A stretch of 64,000 bases of DNA from Mesorhizobium sp. LMG 17147 (GCF_024297145.1 NZ_JANCTC010000006.1:294195-358194); one strand, 5' to 3'; shown: positions 42,423 to 50,966, counted from the stretch's first letter. The notes: generated by a model from the letters alone, not told the origin. Translations and numbers: made by a program.

Positions 42423-42435
42423 AACTGAGAGTTAT
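42421..42435. promoter_or_regulatory. Candidate LysR autoregulatory palindrome
   Basis: ATAAC (42421-42425), five bases, GTTAT (42431-42435): a perfect interrupted palindrome overlapping the LysR start codon and about 75 bases ahead of the divergent small ORF. Its length and spacing fit a LysR-type half-site pair. Binding is inferred from position only. Confidence 0.4.
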
Positions 42436-42506
42436 CTGACGTGGACGTTATACCGTTTGAAGGGCAAGGCCAGCGGCGCTCTAATCGGTGCTCAAGGAGT
42501 GCCGCC

Positions 42507-42674
42507 ATGATCCAGTTTCTCAACATTCTGGGCGATGTCGTGCGGATCGCGACGTTTCAATGGTACGACGAGAAACCGCATAGGGATTGGTGCGAGGAGA
42601 GGCCGCCGACCAGCTTCGCCGTATGCCGGAAGCCGACGCCCGACCGCTACCCGGTTCGCCGTACCAGGCCATGA
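42507..42674 (+). CDS. Hypothetical 55-residue protein
   Basis: A small ORF beginning MIQFLNILGDVVRIATFQWY with AAGGAG seven bases ahead of the ATG. The N-terminal 20 residues could form an amphipathic or membrane-bound helix; the rest is basic and proline-rich with two cysteines. It lies between the divergent LysR gene and yidD, 79 bases ahead of the yidD start. No family was recognised. The ribosome site and divergent position support it as real, but it could be a leader peptide of yidD. Confidence 0.5.
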   Translation: MIQFLNILGDVVRIATFQWYDEKPHRDWCEERPPTSFAVCRKPTPDRYPVRRTRP

Positions 42675-42753
42675 CGGGATTGCCGGAACGGCATTGCGTT
42701 CCTGGCCCGATGCGCACATCTATCGTGTAGGGAAACGCGATGTGGAGACTGCG

Positions 42754-43128
42754 GTGGTCGGCCAACATCGGCATGCGCACGGCGCCAGGCCGATTCGACA
42801 AGGACGCAACTGGCCCGGCCCGTGGCGCAAGACGCCGGGCCGCCTCCTCGGCACGTCGCTCGTCCGGCTCTACCAGCTGACGTTGTCCGGCTTCGTGGGC
42901 AATTCCTGCCGGCATCTGCCGACCTGTTCCGAATACGCGCACGAAGCGATCGCCCGGCATGGACTATGGGCCGGCGGCTGGATGGGATTCTTTCGCGTGC
43001 TGCGCTGCGGGCCGTTAGGGACGCATGGCATCGACCGCGTGCCCGAAACCCTGGCTGAGCGCTATGTCTGGTTTGCGCCGTGGCGGTACTGGCGGATCGG
43101 GAAAAAACCTGGCGAGCTGGACAGTTGA
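42754..43128 (+). CDS. yidD: Membrane protein insertion efficiency factor YidD
   Basis: A YidD protein of about 124 residues, which assists YidC/SecYEG in inserting inner-membrane proteins. The signature is LVRLYQLTLSGFVGNSCRHL then PTCSEYAHEAIARHG, with conserved cysteines, and GGWMGFFRVLRCGPLGTHGID. The amphipathic helix at the front anchors it to the membrane. GTG 42754 is chosen because GGAG lies six bases upstream; the open frame runs further back over the small ORF. It is not next to yidC, rnpA or rpmH here, as is usual in Rhizobiales. The C-terminus is longer than in E. coli. Confidence 0.9.
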   Translation: MVGQHRHAHGARPIRQGRNWPGPWRKTPGRLLGTSLVRLYQLTLSGFVGNSCRHLPTCSEYAHEAIARHGLWAGGWMGFFRVLRCGPLGTHGIDRVPETLAERYVWFAPWRYWRIGKKPGELDS

Positions 43129-43243
43129 CCGCAACTCTTCGGTGCACAACCGGACCGCTTTTACGATCTGGTAGGGTTAACCGCAGCTTGCGCGGACACA
43201 GCGCATTTAAGACAAAATCGAGACAAGACGCCTCGCTAAGCCG

Positions 43244-43263
43244 CTCCTGACACCCTTCAGGAG
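43244..43263 (+). promoter_or_regulatory. Hairpin covering the beta-lactamase ribosome site
   Basis: CTCCTGA (43244-43250) pairs with TCAGGAG (43257-43263) around CACCCT. The 3' arm contains the AGGAG ribosome site of the beta-lactamase gene, ten bases ahead of its ATG. Folding would lower translation; whether a signal opens it is unknown. Seven base pairs could also arise by chance because an SD sequence needs only its complement nearby. Confidence 0.45.
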
Positions 43264-43273
43264 AGATTGCCAA

Positions 43274-44086
43274 ATGCGCCGGATAGATCGTCTTCCCTTC
43301 GTTTTCGCCGTGGTTCTCTATGTCCTGGCGTGGCTGTTGGGTTTTCCGATCCGTGCGCAATCGGCGCCTCTCGGGGACGTCGAATGCACGCTGATCGTCG
43401 ACGCCGCAGGCGGCGAGACGCTGTATCGCGAAGGGACCTGCGATCAGCGCGTCAGCCCCGCCTCCACGTTCAAGGTTCCGCTGGCGCTGATCGGCTACGA
43501 TGCTGGAATCCTGAGCGACGAGCACACGCCAAGCTGGGAGTACAAGGCAGAGTTCAATGCGCCGAAACGGGACCGCAAGACCGTCGACCCGACGATCTGG
43601 GAAAGGGATTCGGTCATATGGTTCTCACGCGAGATTACGCGCCGGCTCGGCAGCAAACAATTTGCCGGCTATGTGTCGAAATTCGAGTATGGCAACACGG
43701 ACGTTTCCGGAACTCCCGGCAAGAATGATGGACTCACCCATTCCTGGGTGAATTCTTCGCTCGAGATATCGCCGGTCGAACAGGTCGATTTCCTGCGCAA
43801 GCTGCTGGCGCGAAAACTGCCGGTTTCGAACAAGGCCCACGCCATGACCGATGCGATCATACCGACGTTTCGAGCAGGCGATTGGACGGTGCAGGGCAAG
43901 ACCGGGACGACCGGGCTCGGCGACGTCGACAAGCGCTCGCTCGGCTGGTTTGTCGGCTGGGCGCAGAAGGATGCTCGCAAGATCGTCTTTGCCCGTCTGG
44001 TAGTCGATACGGAACGTTCCGACACGCCCAAGGGACCCAAGACGCGGGCGATGTTCCTGAAAGAGCTGCCGAATCTCGTCAGGTGA
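43274..44086 (+). CDS. Class D (OXA-type) beta-lactamase
   Basis: A 270-residue periplasmic serine beta-lactamase or close relative. The N-terminus has a membrane-length signal (PFVFAVVLYVLAWLLGFPI) with likely cleavage at AQS-A. The class D motifs are complete: STFK at residues 64-67 with the catalytic serine and carbamylated lysine, S113-V-I-W, YGN at 139-141, and KTG at 209-211. A conserved WVNSSLEISPVEQVDFL follows YGN. Class D enzymes are common as intrinsic chromosomal genes in environmental alphaproteobacteria, so no transfer is implied. It is 145 bases behind yidD, with a hairpin over its ribosome site. Drug spectrum cannot be read from sequence. Confidence 0.93.
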   Translation: MRRIDRLPFVFAVVLYVLAWLLGFPIRAQSAPLGDVECTLIVDAAGGETLYREGTCDQRVSPASTFKVPLALIGYDAGILSDEHTPSWEYKAEFNAPKRDRKTVDPTIWERDSVIWFSREITRRLGSKQFAGYVSKFEYGNTDVSGTPGKNDGLTHSWVNSSLEISPVEQVDFLRKLLARKLPVSNKAHAMTDAIIPTFRAGDWTVQGKTGTTGLGDVDKRSLGWFVGWAQKDARKIVFARLVVDTERSDTPKGPKTRAMFLKELPNLVR

Positions 44087-44252
44087 CCATATCCGGCTTT
44101 ACGGCGCCGAAAACTGTCCATAAAAGACCGCTCGCCGCCGGACGCATCCGGCTCTTACTTGATGTATGTCGTAACCCCAAAACAGCTAGGCAGTTTGGGC
44201 GACGTGCATTTTACCACCCGCGCTCGTTTGCGGGACTGGATAGGAGAATCTT

Positions 44253-46226
44253 ATGCTGAATTCCGTTTCCCTGACATTTCCAGATGGCTCCGTCCGCGAC
44301 TACGACGCGGCGATGACCGGCGCCGGCCTGGCGGAATCGATCTCGAAGTCGCTGGCCAAGAAGGCCGTTGCCTATTCGATCGACGGCACGTTGCGCGACC
44401 TTTCCGACCCGATCGGCAAATCGGGCAAGCTCGAGATCATCACCCGCGAGGATCCGCGTGCGCTGGAGCTCATCCGTCACGATGCAGCCCATGTGCTGGC
44501 CGAAGCCGTGCAGGAACTTTGGCCGGGAACGCAGGTGACCATCGGGCCGGTGATCGAGAACGGATTCTACTACGACTTCGCCCGCAACGAGCCGTTCACG
44601 CCCGACGATTTCCCGGTGATCGAGAAGAAAATGCGCGAGATCATTGCGCGCAACAAGCCGTTCACCAAAGAGGTATGGTCGCGTGAAAAGGCGAAAAGGA
44701 TCTTTGCCGACAAGGGCGAGCGCTACAAACTGGAGCTGATCGACGCCATTCCCGAGGATCAGGATCTCAAGATCTATGCGCAGGGCGACTGGTTCGACCT
44801 TTGCCGCGGCCCGCATATGGCCTCGACCGGCCAGATCGGCAGCGCCTTCAAGCTGATGAAGGTCGCCGGCGCCTATTGGCGCGGCGATTCGAACAACCCG
44901 ATGCTGACGCGCATCTACGGCACGGCCTGGGCCGACCAGGCGCAGCTCGAAGCCTACCAGATGATGCTGGAGGAGGCCGAGAAGCGCGACCACAGGAAAC
45001 TCGGCCGTGAGATGGACCTGTTCCATTTCCAGGAGGAGGGGCCGGGCGTCGTGTTCTGGCACGCCAAAGGCTGGAGGATGTTCCAGAACCTGGTCAATTA
45101 CATGCGCCGCCGTCTCGACGAGCAGGGCTATCAGGAGGTCAACGCGCCGCAGGTGCTCGACAAGAGCCTGTGGGAGACGTCCGGGCACTGGGGCTGGTAC
45201 CGGGACAACATGTTCAAGGTGACGGTTGCTGGCGACGACACCGACGACGACCGGGTGTTTGCGCTGAAGCCGATGAACTGCCCCGGCCACGTCCAAATCT
45301 TCAAGCACGGGCTGAAGTCCTACCGCGATCTGCCGGTAAAACTTGCGGAATTCGGCAATGTGCATCGCTATGAGCCGTCCGGCGCGCTGCACGGGCTGAT
45401 GCGCGTGCGCGGCTTTACCCAGGACGATGCCCACATCTTCTGCACCGAGGAACAGCTCGCCGACGAGTGCATCAAGATCAACGATCTGATCCTCTCGACC
45501 TATGCGGATTTCGGCTTCGACGAAATCACCGTCAAGCTGGCGACCCGCCCCGAAAAACGGGTCGGCACCGACGCGATGTGGGATCATGCCGAGAGCGTGC
45601 TGCAGGACGTGCTCGACAAGATCGCGGCGCGGTCGGGCAACCGGATCAAGACGGGCGTCAATCCGGGTGAGGGCACGTTCTACGGGCCGAAGTTCGAATA
45701 TGTGCTGAAGGACGCCATCGGCCGCGACTGGCAATGCGGCACCACACAGGTCGACTTCAACCTGCCGGAGCGTTTTGGCGCCTTCTACATCGGCTCCGAT
45801 TCGGAAAAGAAGCAGCCGGTGATGGTGCATCGTGCCATCTGCGGTTCCATGGAGCGGTTTCTAGGCATCCTGATCGAGAATTATTCCGGCCATTTCCCGC
45901 TCTGGTTCGCACCGCTGCAGGTGGTGGTGGCGACGATCACTTCCGATGCCGACGATTACGCGCGAAAGGTCGTCGCGCAGCTGAAGGCGGCCGGGCTGAT
46001 TGCCGAGGCCGACCTGCGCAACGAGAAGATCAACTACAAGGTCCGGGAGCATTCGCTGGCCAAGGTCCCGGTCATCCTCGTCTGTGGCAAGCGCGAGGCC
46101 GAGGAAGAAACGGTCAATATCCGACGTCTCGGTTCGCGCGACCAGGAATCGCTTGGTCTCGCAGCTGCCGTGAAGCTGCTTGCCGGCGAGGCGGTGACAC
46201 CCGACCGCAAGCGCCGCGCGGCCTGA
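44253..46226 (+). CDS. thrS: Threonyl-tRNA synthetase
   Basis: A 657-residue class II synthetase that charges tRNA-Thr. Order: N-terminal TGS domain ([20 protein letters not shown]), editing domain with [12 protein letters not shown] and [10 protein letters not shown], catalytic core from about residue 260 with the zinc-binding cysteine in [13 protein letters not shown], arginine-containing motif 2 in [22 protein letters not shown], motif 3 in [18 protein letters not shown], and the C-terminal anticodon domain from about 560. Length is normal for the bacterial type. The ATG at 44253 has TAGGAGA upstream. A strong terminator follows, so it is transcribed alone or ends its unit. Confidence 0.97.
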   Translation: MLNSVSLTFPDGSVRDYDAAMTGAGLAESISKSLAKKAVAYSIDGTLRDLSDPIGKSGKLEIITREDPRALELIRHDAAHVLAEAVQELWPGTQVTIGPVIENGFYYDFARNEPFTPDDFPVIEKKMREIIARNKPFTKEVWSREKAKRIFADKGERYKLELIDAIPEDQDLKIYAQGDWFDLCRGPHMASTGQIGSAFKLMKVAGAYWRGDSNNPMLTRIYGTAWADQAQLEAYQMMLEEAEKRDHRKLGREMDLFHFQEEGPGVVFWHAKGWRMFQNLVNYMRRRLDEQGYQEVNAPQVLDKSLWETSGHWGWYRDNMFKVTVAGDDTDDDRVFALKPMNCPGHVQIFKHGLKSYRDLPVKLAEFGNVHRYEPSGALHGLMRVRGFTQDDAHIFCTEEQLADECIKINDLILSTYADFGFDEITVKLATRPEKRVGTDAMWDHAESVLQDVLDKIAARSGNRIKTGVNPGEGTFYGPKFEYVLKDAIGRDWQCGTTQVDFNLPERFGAFYIGSDSEKKQPVMVHRAICGSMERFLGILIENYSGHFPLWFAPLQVVVATITSDADDYARKVVAQLKAAGLIAEADLRNEKINYKVREHSLAKVPVILVCGKREAEEETVNIRRLGSRDQESLGLAAAVKLLAGEAVTPDRKRRAA

Positions 46227-46244
46227 ACCAGCCGACCTGCAATG

Positions 46245-46274
46245 AATGGCGGTGGAGCGATCCACCGCCATTTT
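46245..46274 (+). terminator. Rho-independent terminator of thrS
   Basis: AATGGCGGTGGA (46245-46256) pairs perfectly with TCCACCGCCATT (46261-46272) around GCGA, ending in TTTT, 18 bases behind the thrS stop codon. Behind it, 46319-46450 holds an open frame of 43 codons (GTG start, ending RRMRKAA) without family features; it is not called as a gene. Confidence 0.92.
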
Positions 46275-46461
46275 CATATGACTATTGCGCCGCGCGCCTA
46301 TCCGGCAAATCGATCGACGTGTGCGTCGGTCAGGTGCTGAATGAGACGGAATTGCTCGAGCGGTTTTACCGGGCTGTCGTCGATCCGGCTCTGGTCGTAT
46401 GGCGTGGCCACGCGCAGTTGCTGGCGCGACGCATGCGCAAGGCAGCTTAGAGGGGCGCGGC

Positions 46462-47427
46462 TTAGTCGGCGCCTTCCTCGGAATCGATGGCCGAAGCCTC
46501 TGTGGCCAGAACCTCGATATCCTGGTTGTGCCCCGCCACCACCGTAAAGTCCTTCTGGTAGATGCGGTCGCGGTTCTTGGCGATTATGGTGTAGTCGCCC
46601 TCGGCCAGCACCATCGAGGCAAAGGCACCGACGGTTTCCTTGATCGGATCGCCGGATTCGTTCAGCAGCGACCAGGAGGTGTCGGCGATCGCCTCGCCGC
46701 CCGGTTCGCGCACCAGCTTCATCGTCATCTCGGCCGCACGGTGCTCGACGGTCGCTTCAGTCAGCTTGCCGGCCTCCACGCGGATGTCGGAGCGGATGAC
46801 CGCGTTCACAGCGCCATAGGTCGAAACAACGTGGTAGGTGCCGGCATTGAGCCGCACGACGCTGTTCGGCTCGACATCGGGTATGATCAGGGCGCGATCG
46901 CCGTCGGCCGCGGCGTGGCTCTCATAGATCGAGAAGCGCAGCTTCTTCGGTGGTATGCGTACCCCGCCGGACAGCACGGCATCAAGCTTGAGGCCGCCTG
47001 CATCGAGCACGAGGCTCTCGCGCTTGGCTTCCTTGCCGACGGTGATGCGCTTGGTGGCGCCGGCCCGCCCGTAGGAGGCGTGGACCAGATACGAACCCGG
47101 CTCGAGCTGGAACACGGCGGTACCGCCATGAGCGGAGGCGACCATCGGCAACTTGCCGTCGCTGGCCGATTCGGGCTTGAAGACGCGCCAGACGATGCCG
47201 CGCGTGATGTCGGCGCCCTTGTCTGTCAATTGCGCCGACAGCGTGATTGCCCCGCTGCTCCCCAACACCAGCGATGTCTCGCTTTTCGGAGGCGCATAGC
47301 CCGAAATTCCGGGAAGTTTCAGTTCGCCGAGGCCGTCCACATCCTGGGCGACGGCGAGCGAAACCGGCACCATCAACAGTGCGGCAGCGAGCCATATCAG
47401 GAAAAGACGCAATGTCCCCTCAAACAT
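46462..47427 (-). CDS. Secreted or periplasmic beta-sandwich repeat protein of unknown function
   Basis: A 321-residue protein with a signal peptide (LFLIWLAAALLMVPVSLAVA, cleavage near AVA-Q). The mature part contains three or four carboxypeptidase-regulatory-like beta-sandwich repeats, seen in recurring motifs FQLEPGSYLVHASYGRAGA, VRLNAGTYHVVSTYGAVNA and MVLAEGDYTIIAKNRDRIY. Each has the G-x-Y-x-V/I strand typical of that fold. No catalytic residues were found. The ATG at 47427 precedes the signal peptide; twelve more in-frame codons are not needed. Between convergent thrS and divergent nitroreductase, without an obvious partner. Confidence 0.78.
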   Translation of the reverse strand: MFEGTLRLFLIWLAAALLMVPVSLAVAQDVDGLGELKLPGISGYAPPKSETSLVLGSSGAITLSAQLTDKGADITRGIVWRVFKPESASDGKLPMVASAHGGTAVFQLEPGSYLVHASYGRAGATKRITVGKEAKRESLVLDAGGLKLDAVLSGGVRIPPKKLRFSIYESHAAADGDRALIIPDVEPNSVVRLNAGTYHVVSTYGAVNAVIRSDIRVEAGKLTEATVEHRAAEMTMKLVREPGGEAIADTSWSLLNESGDPIKETVGAFASMVLAEGDYTIIAKNRDRIYQKDFTVVAGHNQDIEVLATEASAIDSEEGAD

Positions 47428-47583
47428 GCCTTGCGTTGAAGCCCAAGGCGGTGGCAATTTCAAGGCTTAAGAGTCCGGTCGGCTTCTGCTACAGGGCTCT
47501 TTGTCCGGCGCGCTGCGCCAATGCCCAAGCCGCCCGATGTCCCGATGGTGCGCTTCAGCTCAAATTCCAGGAGACTTGCGCCC

Positions 47584-48168
47584 ATGGCGTCGCCGATCAT
47601 CGATTTTCTGCTGACCCGAAATTCCGCGCCGATCCCAGATTTGAAAGAGCCGGCACCGGGCGATACGGAGATCGCGACGATGATCGCCGCCGCCTCGCGG
47701 GTGCCGGACCACGGCCGGCTGGAGCCCTGGCGTTTCGTCCTCTATCGCGGCGAAGCTCGCGTCGAGATCGGCAAGAAGCTGGCGGCACTTGCCGAGCAGC
47801 GCGAAGGACCGCTGCCGGAAGGCCGTCGCAACCAGGAATTGGCGCGCTTTTCGCGGGCGCCGCTGGTTATCGGCGTGATCTCGATCCCCAGGGAAAATCC
47901 AAAGATCCCGCAATGGGAGATGTTCCTGTCCGGCGGCATGGCGGCGATGAACCTGATGCTTGCCGCCAATGCGCTGGGCTACGGCACCAACATGATCAGT
48001 AACTGGTATTCCGACGTGCCCGAGGGCAGGGCGATCCTTGGCCTGGCGCCGCATGAGCGGGTCGTAGGCTTCGTCCATATCGGCTCCTACCAGGGCCCGG
48101 CACCGGAGCGGCCACGGCCCGATCCGGCAAAGCTCTATGCCGATTATTCAGGGCCGTGGGTGGGATAA
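47584..48168 (+). CDS. Nitroreductase family flavoprotein (YdjA-like)
   Basis: A 194-residue FMN-dependent NAD(P)H oxidoreductase of the YdjA type. Features are RNSAPIPDLKEPAPGD, AAASRVPDHGRLEPWRFVLY with the FMN-contacting arginine region near residue 45, APLVIGVISIPRENPKIPQWE, and ANALGYGTNMISNWYSD near the C-terminus. The substrate is unknown; relatives reduce nitro compounds or quinones. Start at ATG 47584 (MASPIIDFLL) follows AGGAG and discards 21 non-conserved in-frame codons. It is convergent with the CoA-ester lyase gene, 18 bases apart. Confidence 0.91.
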   Translation: MASPIIDFLLTRNSAPIPDLKEPAPGDTEIATMIAAASRVPDHGRLEPWRFVLYRGEARVEIGKKLAALAEQREGPLPEGRRNQELARFSRAPLVIGVISIPRENPKIPQWEMFLSGGMAAMNLMLAANALGYGTNMISNWYSDVPEGRAILGLAPHERVVGFVHIGSYQGPAPERPRPDPAKLYADYSGPWVG

Positions 48169-48186
48169 TTTCGGCGCGGAACAGAC

Positions 48187-49068
48187 CTAAGCGCCAAGCC
48201 CAGCTACCCTGGCCCGTGCCAGGAGCCGCTCGGCCAGTTTTAGATGCGGCCGGTCGTACATCTTGCCGTCGATGCCGACGACGCCGGTGTTTCCCGCCGC
48301 CTTAAATGCCTCGACGATCGCCAGGGCGCTTTTCACCGCTTGCGCCGAAGGCGTGAAGGCGGCGTTGATGACCGGCACCTGCGCCGGATGGATCGCCATC
48401 TTGCCGGTGAATCCGTCGCGCTCGGCCTCGGCGCATTCGGCCTCGAAGCCCGCCATGTCGCGAAAGTCCGGAAAGACGGTGTCGATTGCCGCGACTTCCG
48501 CGGCACTTGCGGCAAGCATGGTCATGGTGCGGGTGAGGCGGAACACATCCGTATAGCGGCCGTTCGCGTCGCGCGTCGCGCGCGCGCCGATCGCCGCCGA
48601 CAAATCTTCCGCCCCCCAGGTGACGCCGACAAGCCGCGCGCTTGCACGGGCGTAGGTCGCTGCGGCCAAGACGCCTGCGGCCGTTTCTGTGATGATCGGC
48701 AGGATCTTTATAGCTCCATCCGGCAGGCCGCTTTCAGCTTCGTGCACCCTGAGCTTGGCCGAGAGATGCTGGACATGCAGTCCGCTGTTCGACTTAGGCA
48801 GCATGATGCCGTCTGGTTTCACCGGCACGAGCGCTGCCAGATCGTCGTCGGTCAGTCCGGTCGAAAGATCGTTGACGCGCACATAGATCGCGGAGCTGGT
48901 TTGGTGCCTGTGCCCGGCGATGAAACGTGCCGCTGTGTCGCGCGCCAGCCCCTTGTTCTGCGGGGCAATCGAATCCTCAAGATCGACGATGACGACGTCG
49001 GCACCCACGCCAAAGCCCTTTTCCAGCTTCTTTTCCGAATCGCCGGGTACGAAGAGCAGTGAACGCAT
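48187..49068 (-). CDS. HpcH/HpaI-family CoA-ester lyase (citrate lyase beta-like)
   Basis: A 293-residue TIM-barrel lyase. The signature MRSLLFVPGDSEKKLEKGFG opens the protein; VVIVDLEDSIAPQNK holds the metal-binding glutamate and aspartate; ILPIITETAAGVLAAATY carries the substrate-binding glutamate. Relatives cleave malyl-CoA, methylmalyl-CoA or citramalyl-CoA. ATG 49068 lies two bases behind the MaoC stop, so the two are tightly coupled. A CoA-thioester hydratase plus lyase pair could act in succession on a branched acyl-CoA (for example mesaconyl- to methylmalyl-CoA, then cleavage), but the substrate is inference. Confidence 0.9.
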   Translation of the reverse strand: MRSLLFVPGDSEKKLEKGFGVGADVVIVDLEDSIAPQNKGLARDTAARFIAGHRHQTSSAIYVRVNDLSTGLTDDDLAALVPVKPDGIMLPKSNSGLHVQHLSAKLRVHEAESGLPDGAIKILPIITETAAGVLAAATYARASARLVGVTWGAEDLSAAIGARATRDANGRYTDVFRLTRTMTMLAASAAEVAAIDTVFPDFRDMAGFEAECAEAERDGFTGKMAIHPAQVPVINAAFTPSAQAVKSALAIVEAFKAAGNTGVVGIDGKMYDRPHLKLAERLLARARVAGLGA

Positions 49069-49070
49069 CT

Positions 49071-49523
49071 TCACACCGCCTTTTTCATCATCATCGCCTG
49101 CCTCGTGCATTTGGCAACCAGCACGTCGTTCTGGTTATAGGCGCGATGCTCGAACTCGACGATACCGCGGTCCGGTTTGGACCTGGAGTCACGCACCGAA
49201 ACCACCGTGGTCTCGACGCGAATGGTGTCGCCGTGGAAGACGGGGTGCGGAAACACTGTCTCCTTCATGCCGAGATTGGCGATTGTGGTGCCGACGGTGA
49301 TGTCGTTGACTGAAATGCCGATCATCAGGCCCAGCGTGAACAGCGAATTGACCAGCGGCTTGCCCCATTCGCTCTTGGCGGCGAAATCGAAATCGATGTG
49401 CAGCGGCTGCGGGTTCAGCGTCATCACCGAAAACAGCATATTGTCGCTTTCGGTCACGGTCTTGCGCAGCGTGTGCTTGAACACATGGCCGACAGCGAAC
49501 TCCTCAAGATAAAGCCCGGCCAT
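49071..49523 (-). CDS. MaoC-family acyl-CoA dehydratase
   Basis: A 150-residue single hot-dog domain protein of the MaoC/R-specific hydratase family. The conserved pattern TVTESDNMLFSVMTLNPQPL with LHIDFDFAAKSEWGKPLVN contains the aspartate/histidine pair typical of the active site, and FPHPVFHGDTIRVETTV is also family-like. It is half the size of the double hot-dog mesaconyl-CoA hydratase Mch, so it likely works as a dimer. The downstream CoA-ester lyase gene starts two bases after its stop, implying the same pathway. Confidence 0.9.
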   Translation of the reverse strand: MAGLYLEEFAVGHVFKHTLRKTVTESDNMLFSVMTLNPQPLHIDFDFAAKSEWGKPLVNSLFTLGLMIGISVNDITVGTTIANLGMKETVFPHPVFHGDTIRVETTVVSVRDSRSKPDRGIVEFEHRAYNQNDVLVAKCTRQAMMMKKAV

Positions 49524-49584
49524 GGTCGATCTCCTCTGCTGCTTAAGGGTTGATAGGCGTTGCGTACCGGGCTCGCAAGCCAGT

Positions 49585-49610
49585 TAACGAACATGGTGAA
49601 CCGTTCGTAA
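49585..49610. promoter_or_regulatory. Palindrome between MaoC and DUF2336 genes
   Basis: ACGAAC (49587-49592) and GTTCGT (49603-49608) form an inverted repeat with a ten-base spacer, flanked by TTA and TAA so that near-symmetry extends further. It lies between divergent starts (49523 and 49676), where an operator could act on either. It starts with TTAAC, reminiscent of a CtrA half-site, but the full TTAA-N7-TTAA pattern is not present. Confidence 0.35.
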
Positions 49611-49675
49611 ACCATTTGTGCCTACGGTCGCGACAGGGGCCAGAAGCGTTCTGGCAAAGGGCGTAAGCAGGCGAC

Positions 49676-50797
49676 ATGGTCGTTTCGCATTTCCTGAAAT
49701 GGATCCACACGGCGAAGGTGTCGGAGCGCGTTGCAGCGGCAAGCGCACTTGCTCGCGCCTATGTCGATTCGGACCTGCCTTTCGAGGACCGCTGCGCTGC
49801 TGAGGCGGCGCTGACATTGCTGCTCGATGACGCATCCTCGAAGGTGCGACTGGCGATCGCCGACGCGCTTTCCATGAGCCATCATGCGCCGCCGCAGATC
49901 GTCAGCGCGCTGGCCTCGGACCAGCCGGAAGTCGCAGCCCTGGTGCTGGCGCGGTCGCCACTGCTTACTGATGCCGACCTGATCGATCGGGTTGCCGGCG
50001 GCCAGAAAGCGACGCAGAAGGTGATCGCCGACCGGCCGCGGGTGTCGATGTCGGTTGCGGCGGCGATCGCCGAGATCGGCGAGCCGGAGGCCTGCACCAC
50101 GCTGCTCGCCAACAGCGGCGCCGACATCGCATCGATCAGCTTTCGGCGCATGGCCGAGCGGCACGGCCATCTGCCTCTGGTGCGCGAGGCGCTGATTGCC
50201 GACGCGCGCCTGCCCGCCGATTGTCGGCATTTGCTGCTGGTCAAAGTAGGCGAGACGCTCAAGGGTTCGCCGCTGGTGCTGGCGCTGATGGGCGCCGCAA
50301 GAGCCGAGCGCGTCACGCGCGATGCCTGCGTCAAAGCTTCCGTGACATTGATCGAAGGCACGCGTGCCGAGGAACATACAGCGCTTGTCGAACATCTGCG
50401 TCTGCGCGGTGACCTGACCGCAAGCTTCGTCATCCGCACCATCGCGCACGGCAAGGTCGACTTCTTTGGTTCGGCCCTGGTCGCGCTCAGCCAGCAATCC
50501 GAACAACGGGTGAGAGCACTGCTGGCCGGCGGCCATGACGTGGCACTGCAGGCACTGTTCCGCAGCGCCGGGCTTGCCACCGCCACTCACGCCATCATCC
50601 TGCGCGCGCTGAAGGTCTGGCGCGAGGTCGCCAATGGCAAACGCCTAGCCGGCGTGCAGGAAGTCAGCTGGTTGATGCTGAAGGAATTGGGCGGGCAGTC
50701 CGCCGCGGGCGATCTCGCCGGGCTGGTCAAGTCGATCCATCTCGACGCGTTGCGCGAGAATGCGCGCGGGCACGCGCTGGCGATCGCGGCTGCCTAA
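49676..50797 (+). CDS. DUF2336 (HEAT-like repeat) domain protein
   Basis: A 373-residue, largely helical cytosolic protein of the alphaproteobacterial DUF2336 family. Alanine-rich helical pairs of about 35 residues recur (RCAAEAALTLLLDDASSKVR, DQPEVAALVLARSPLLTDAD), the pattern of HEAT-like repeats that serve as protein-binding scaffolds. No catalytic motif was found. DUF2336 genes are often cell-cycle or motility regulated in this class; here there is only a nearby palindrome to suggest control. An intergenic repeat and a terminator follow immediately. Confidence 0.86.
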   Translation: MVVSHFLKWIHTAKVSERVAAASALARAYVDSDLPFEDRCAAEAALTLLLDDASSKVRLAIADALSMSHHAPPQIVSALASDQPEVAALVLARSPLLTDADLIDRVAGGQKATQKVIADRPRVSMSVAAAIAEIGEPEACTTLLANSGADIASISFRRMAERHGHLPLVREALIADARLPADCRHLLLVKVGETLKGSPLVLALMGAARAERVTRDACVKASVTLIEGTRAEEHTALVEHLRLRGDLTASFVIRTIAHGKVDFFGSALVALSQQSEQRVRALLAGGHDVALQALFRSAGLATATHAIILRALKVWREVANGKRLAGVQEVSWLMLKELGGQSAAGDLAGLVKSIHLDALRENARGHALAIAAA

Positions 50798-50847
50798 AGC
50801 AAATCCAGGAAAACTGTGAAACGGTTTTCCGTCCGGAATTGCTTTAG
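50796..50847. repeat. Palindromic intergenic repeat (AAAGCAAATCC/GGAATTGCTTT type)
   Basis: Outer arms AAAGCAAATCC and GGAATTGCTTT pair with one mismatch, and inner GGAAAAC and GTTTTCC pair around TGTGAAACG. The element begins at the stop codon of the DUF2336 gene. Such hairpin elements are common between genes in Mesorhizobium; copy number cannot be tested here. Confidence 0.6.
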
Positions 50848-50861
50848 AACAAAAGAAAGAG

Positions 50862-50891
50862 CGGTTCGGCGTTTCCGTGAACGCTGAACCG
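50862..50891. terminator. Hairpin between DUF2336 and parE genes
   Basis: CGGTTCGGCGTT (50862-50873) pairs with AACGCTGAACCG (50880-50891) with one G-U pair, around TCCGTG. The 3' flank reads TTCC on the plus strand and CTCTTTCTTTTG on the minus, so it may end both convergent transcripts, better for parE. Confidence 0.65.
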
Positions 50892-50966
50892 TTCCAGGCC
50901 TCGTCCTTCGCGAAAATATCCGGATAGCAACAAACCGCTGTCTGTGGCTCACCTGGCAGAAGACGC

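Noticed and set aside
43274..44086. The class D beta-lactamase as an acquired resistance gene
   Set aside because: Base composition and setting match its surroundings and no mobile element is near; intrinsic chromosomal class D genes are usual in environmental bacteria.
46319..46450. A 43-codon ORF behind the thrS terminator
   Set aside because: It has a GTG start, no ribosome site and no family match; it is more likely leftover intergenic sequence, though the peptide looks protein-like.
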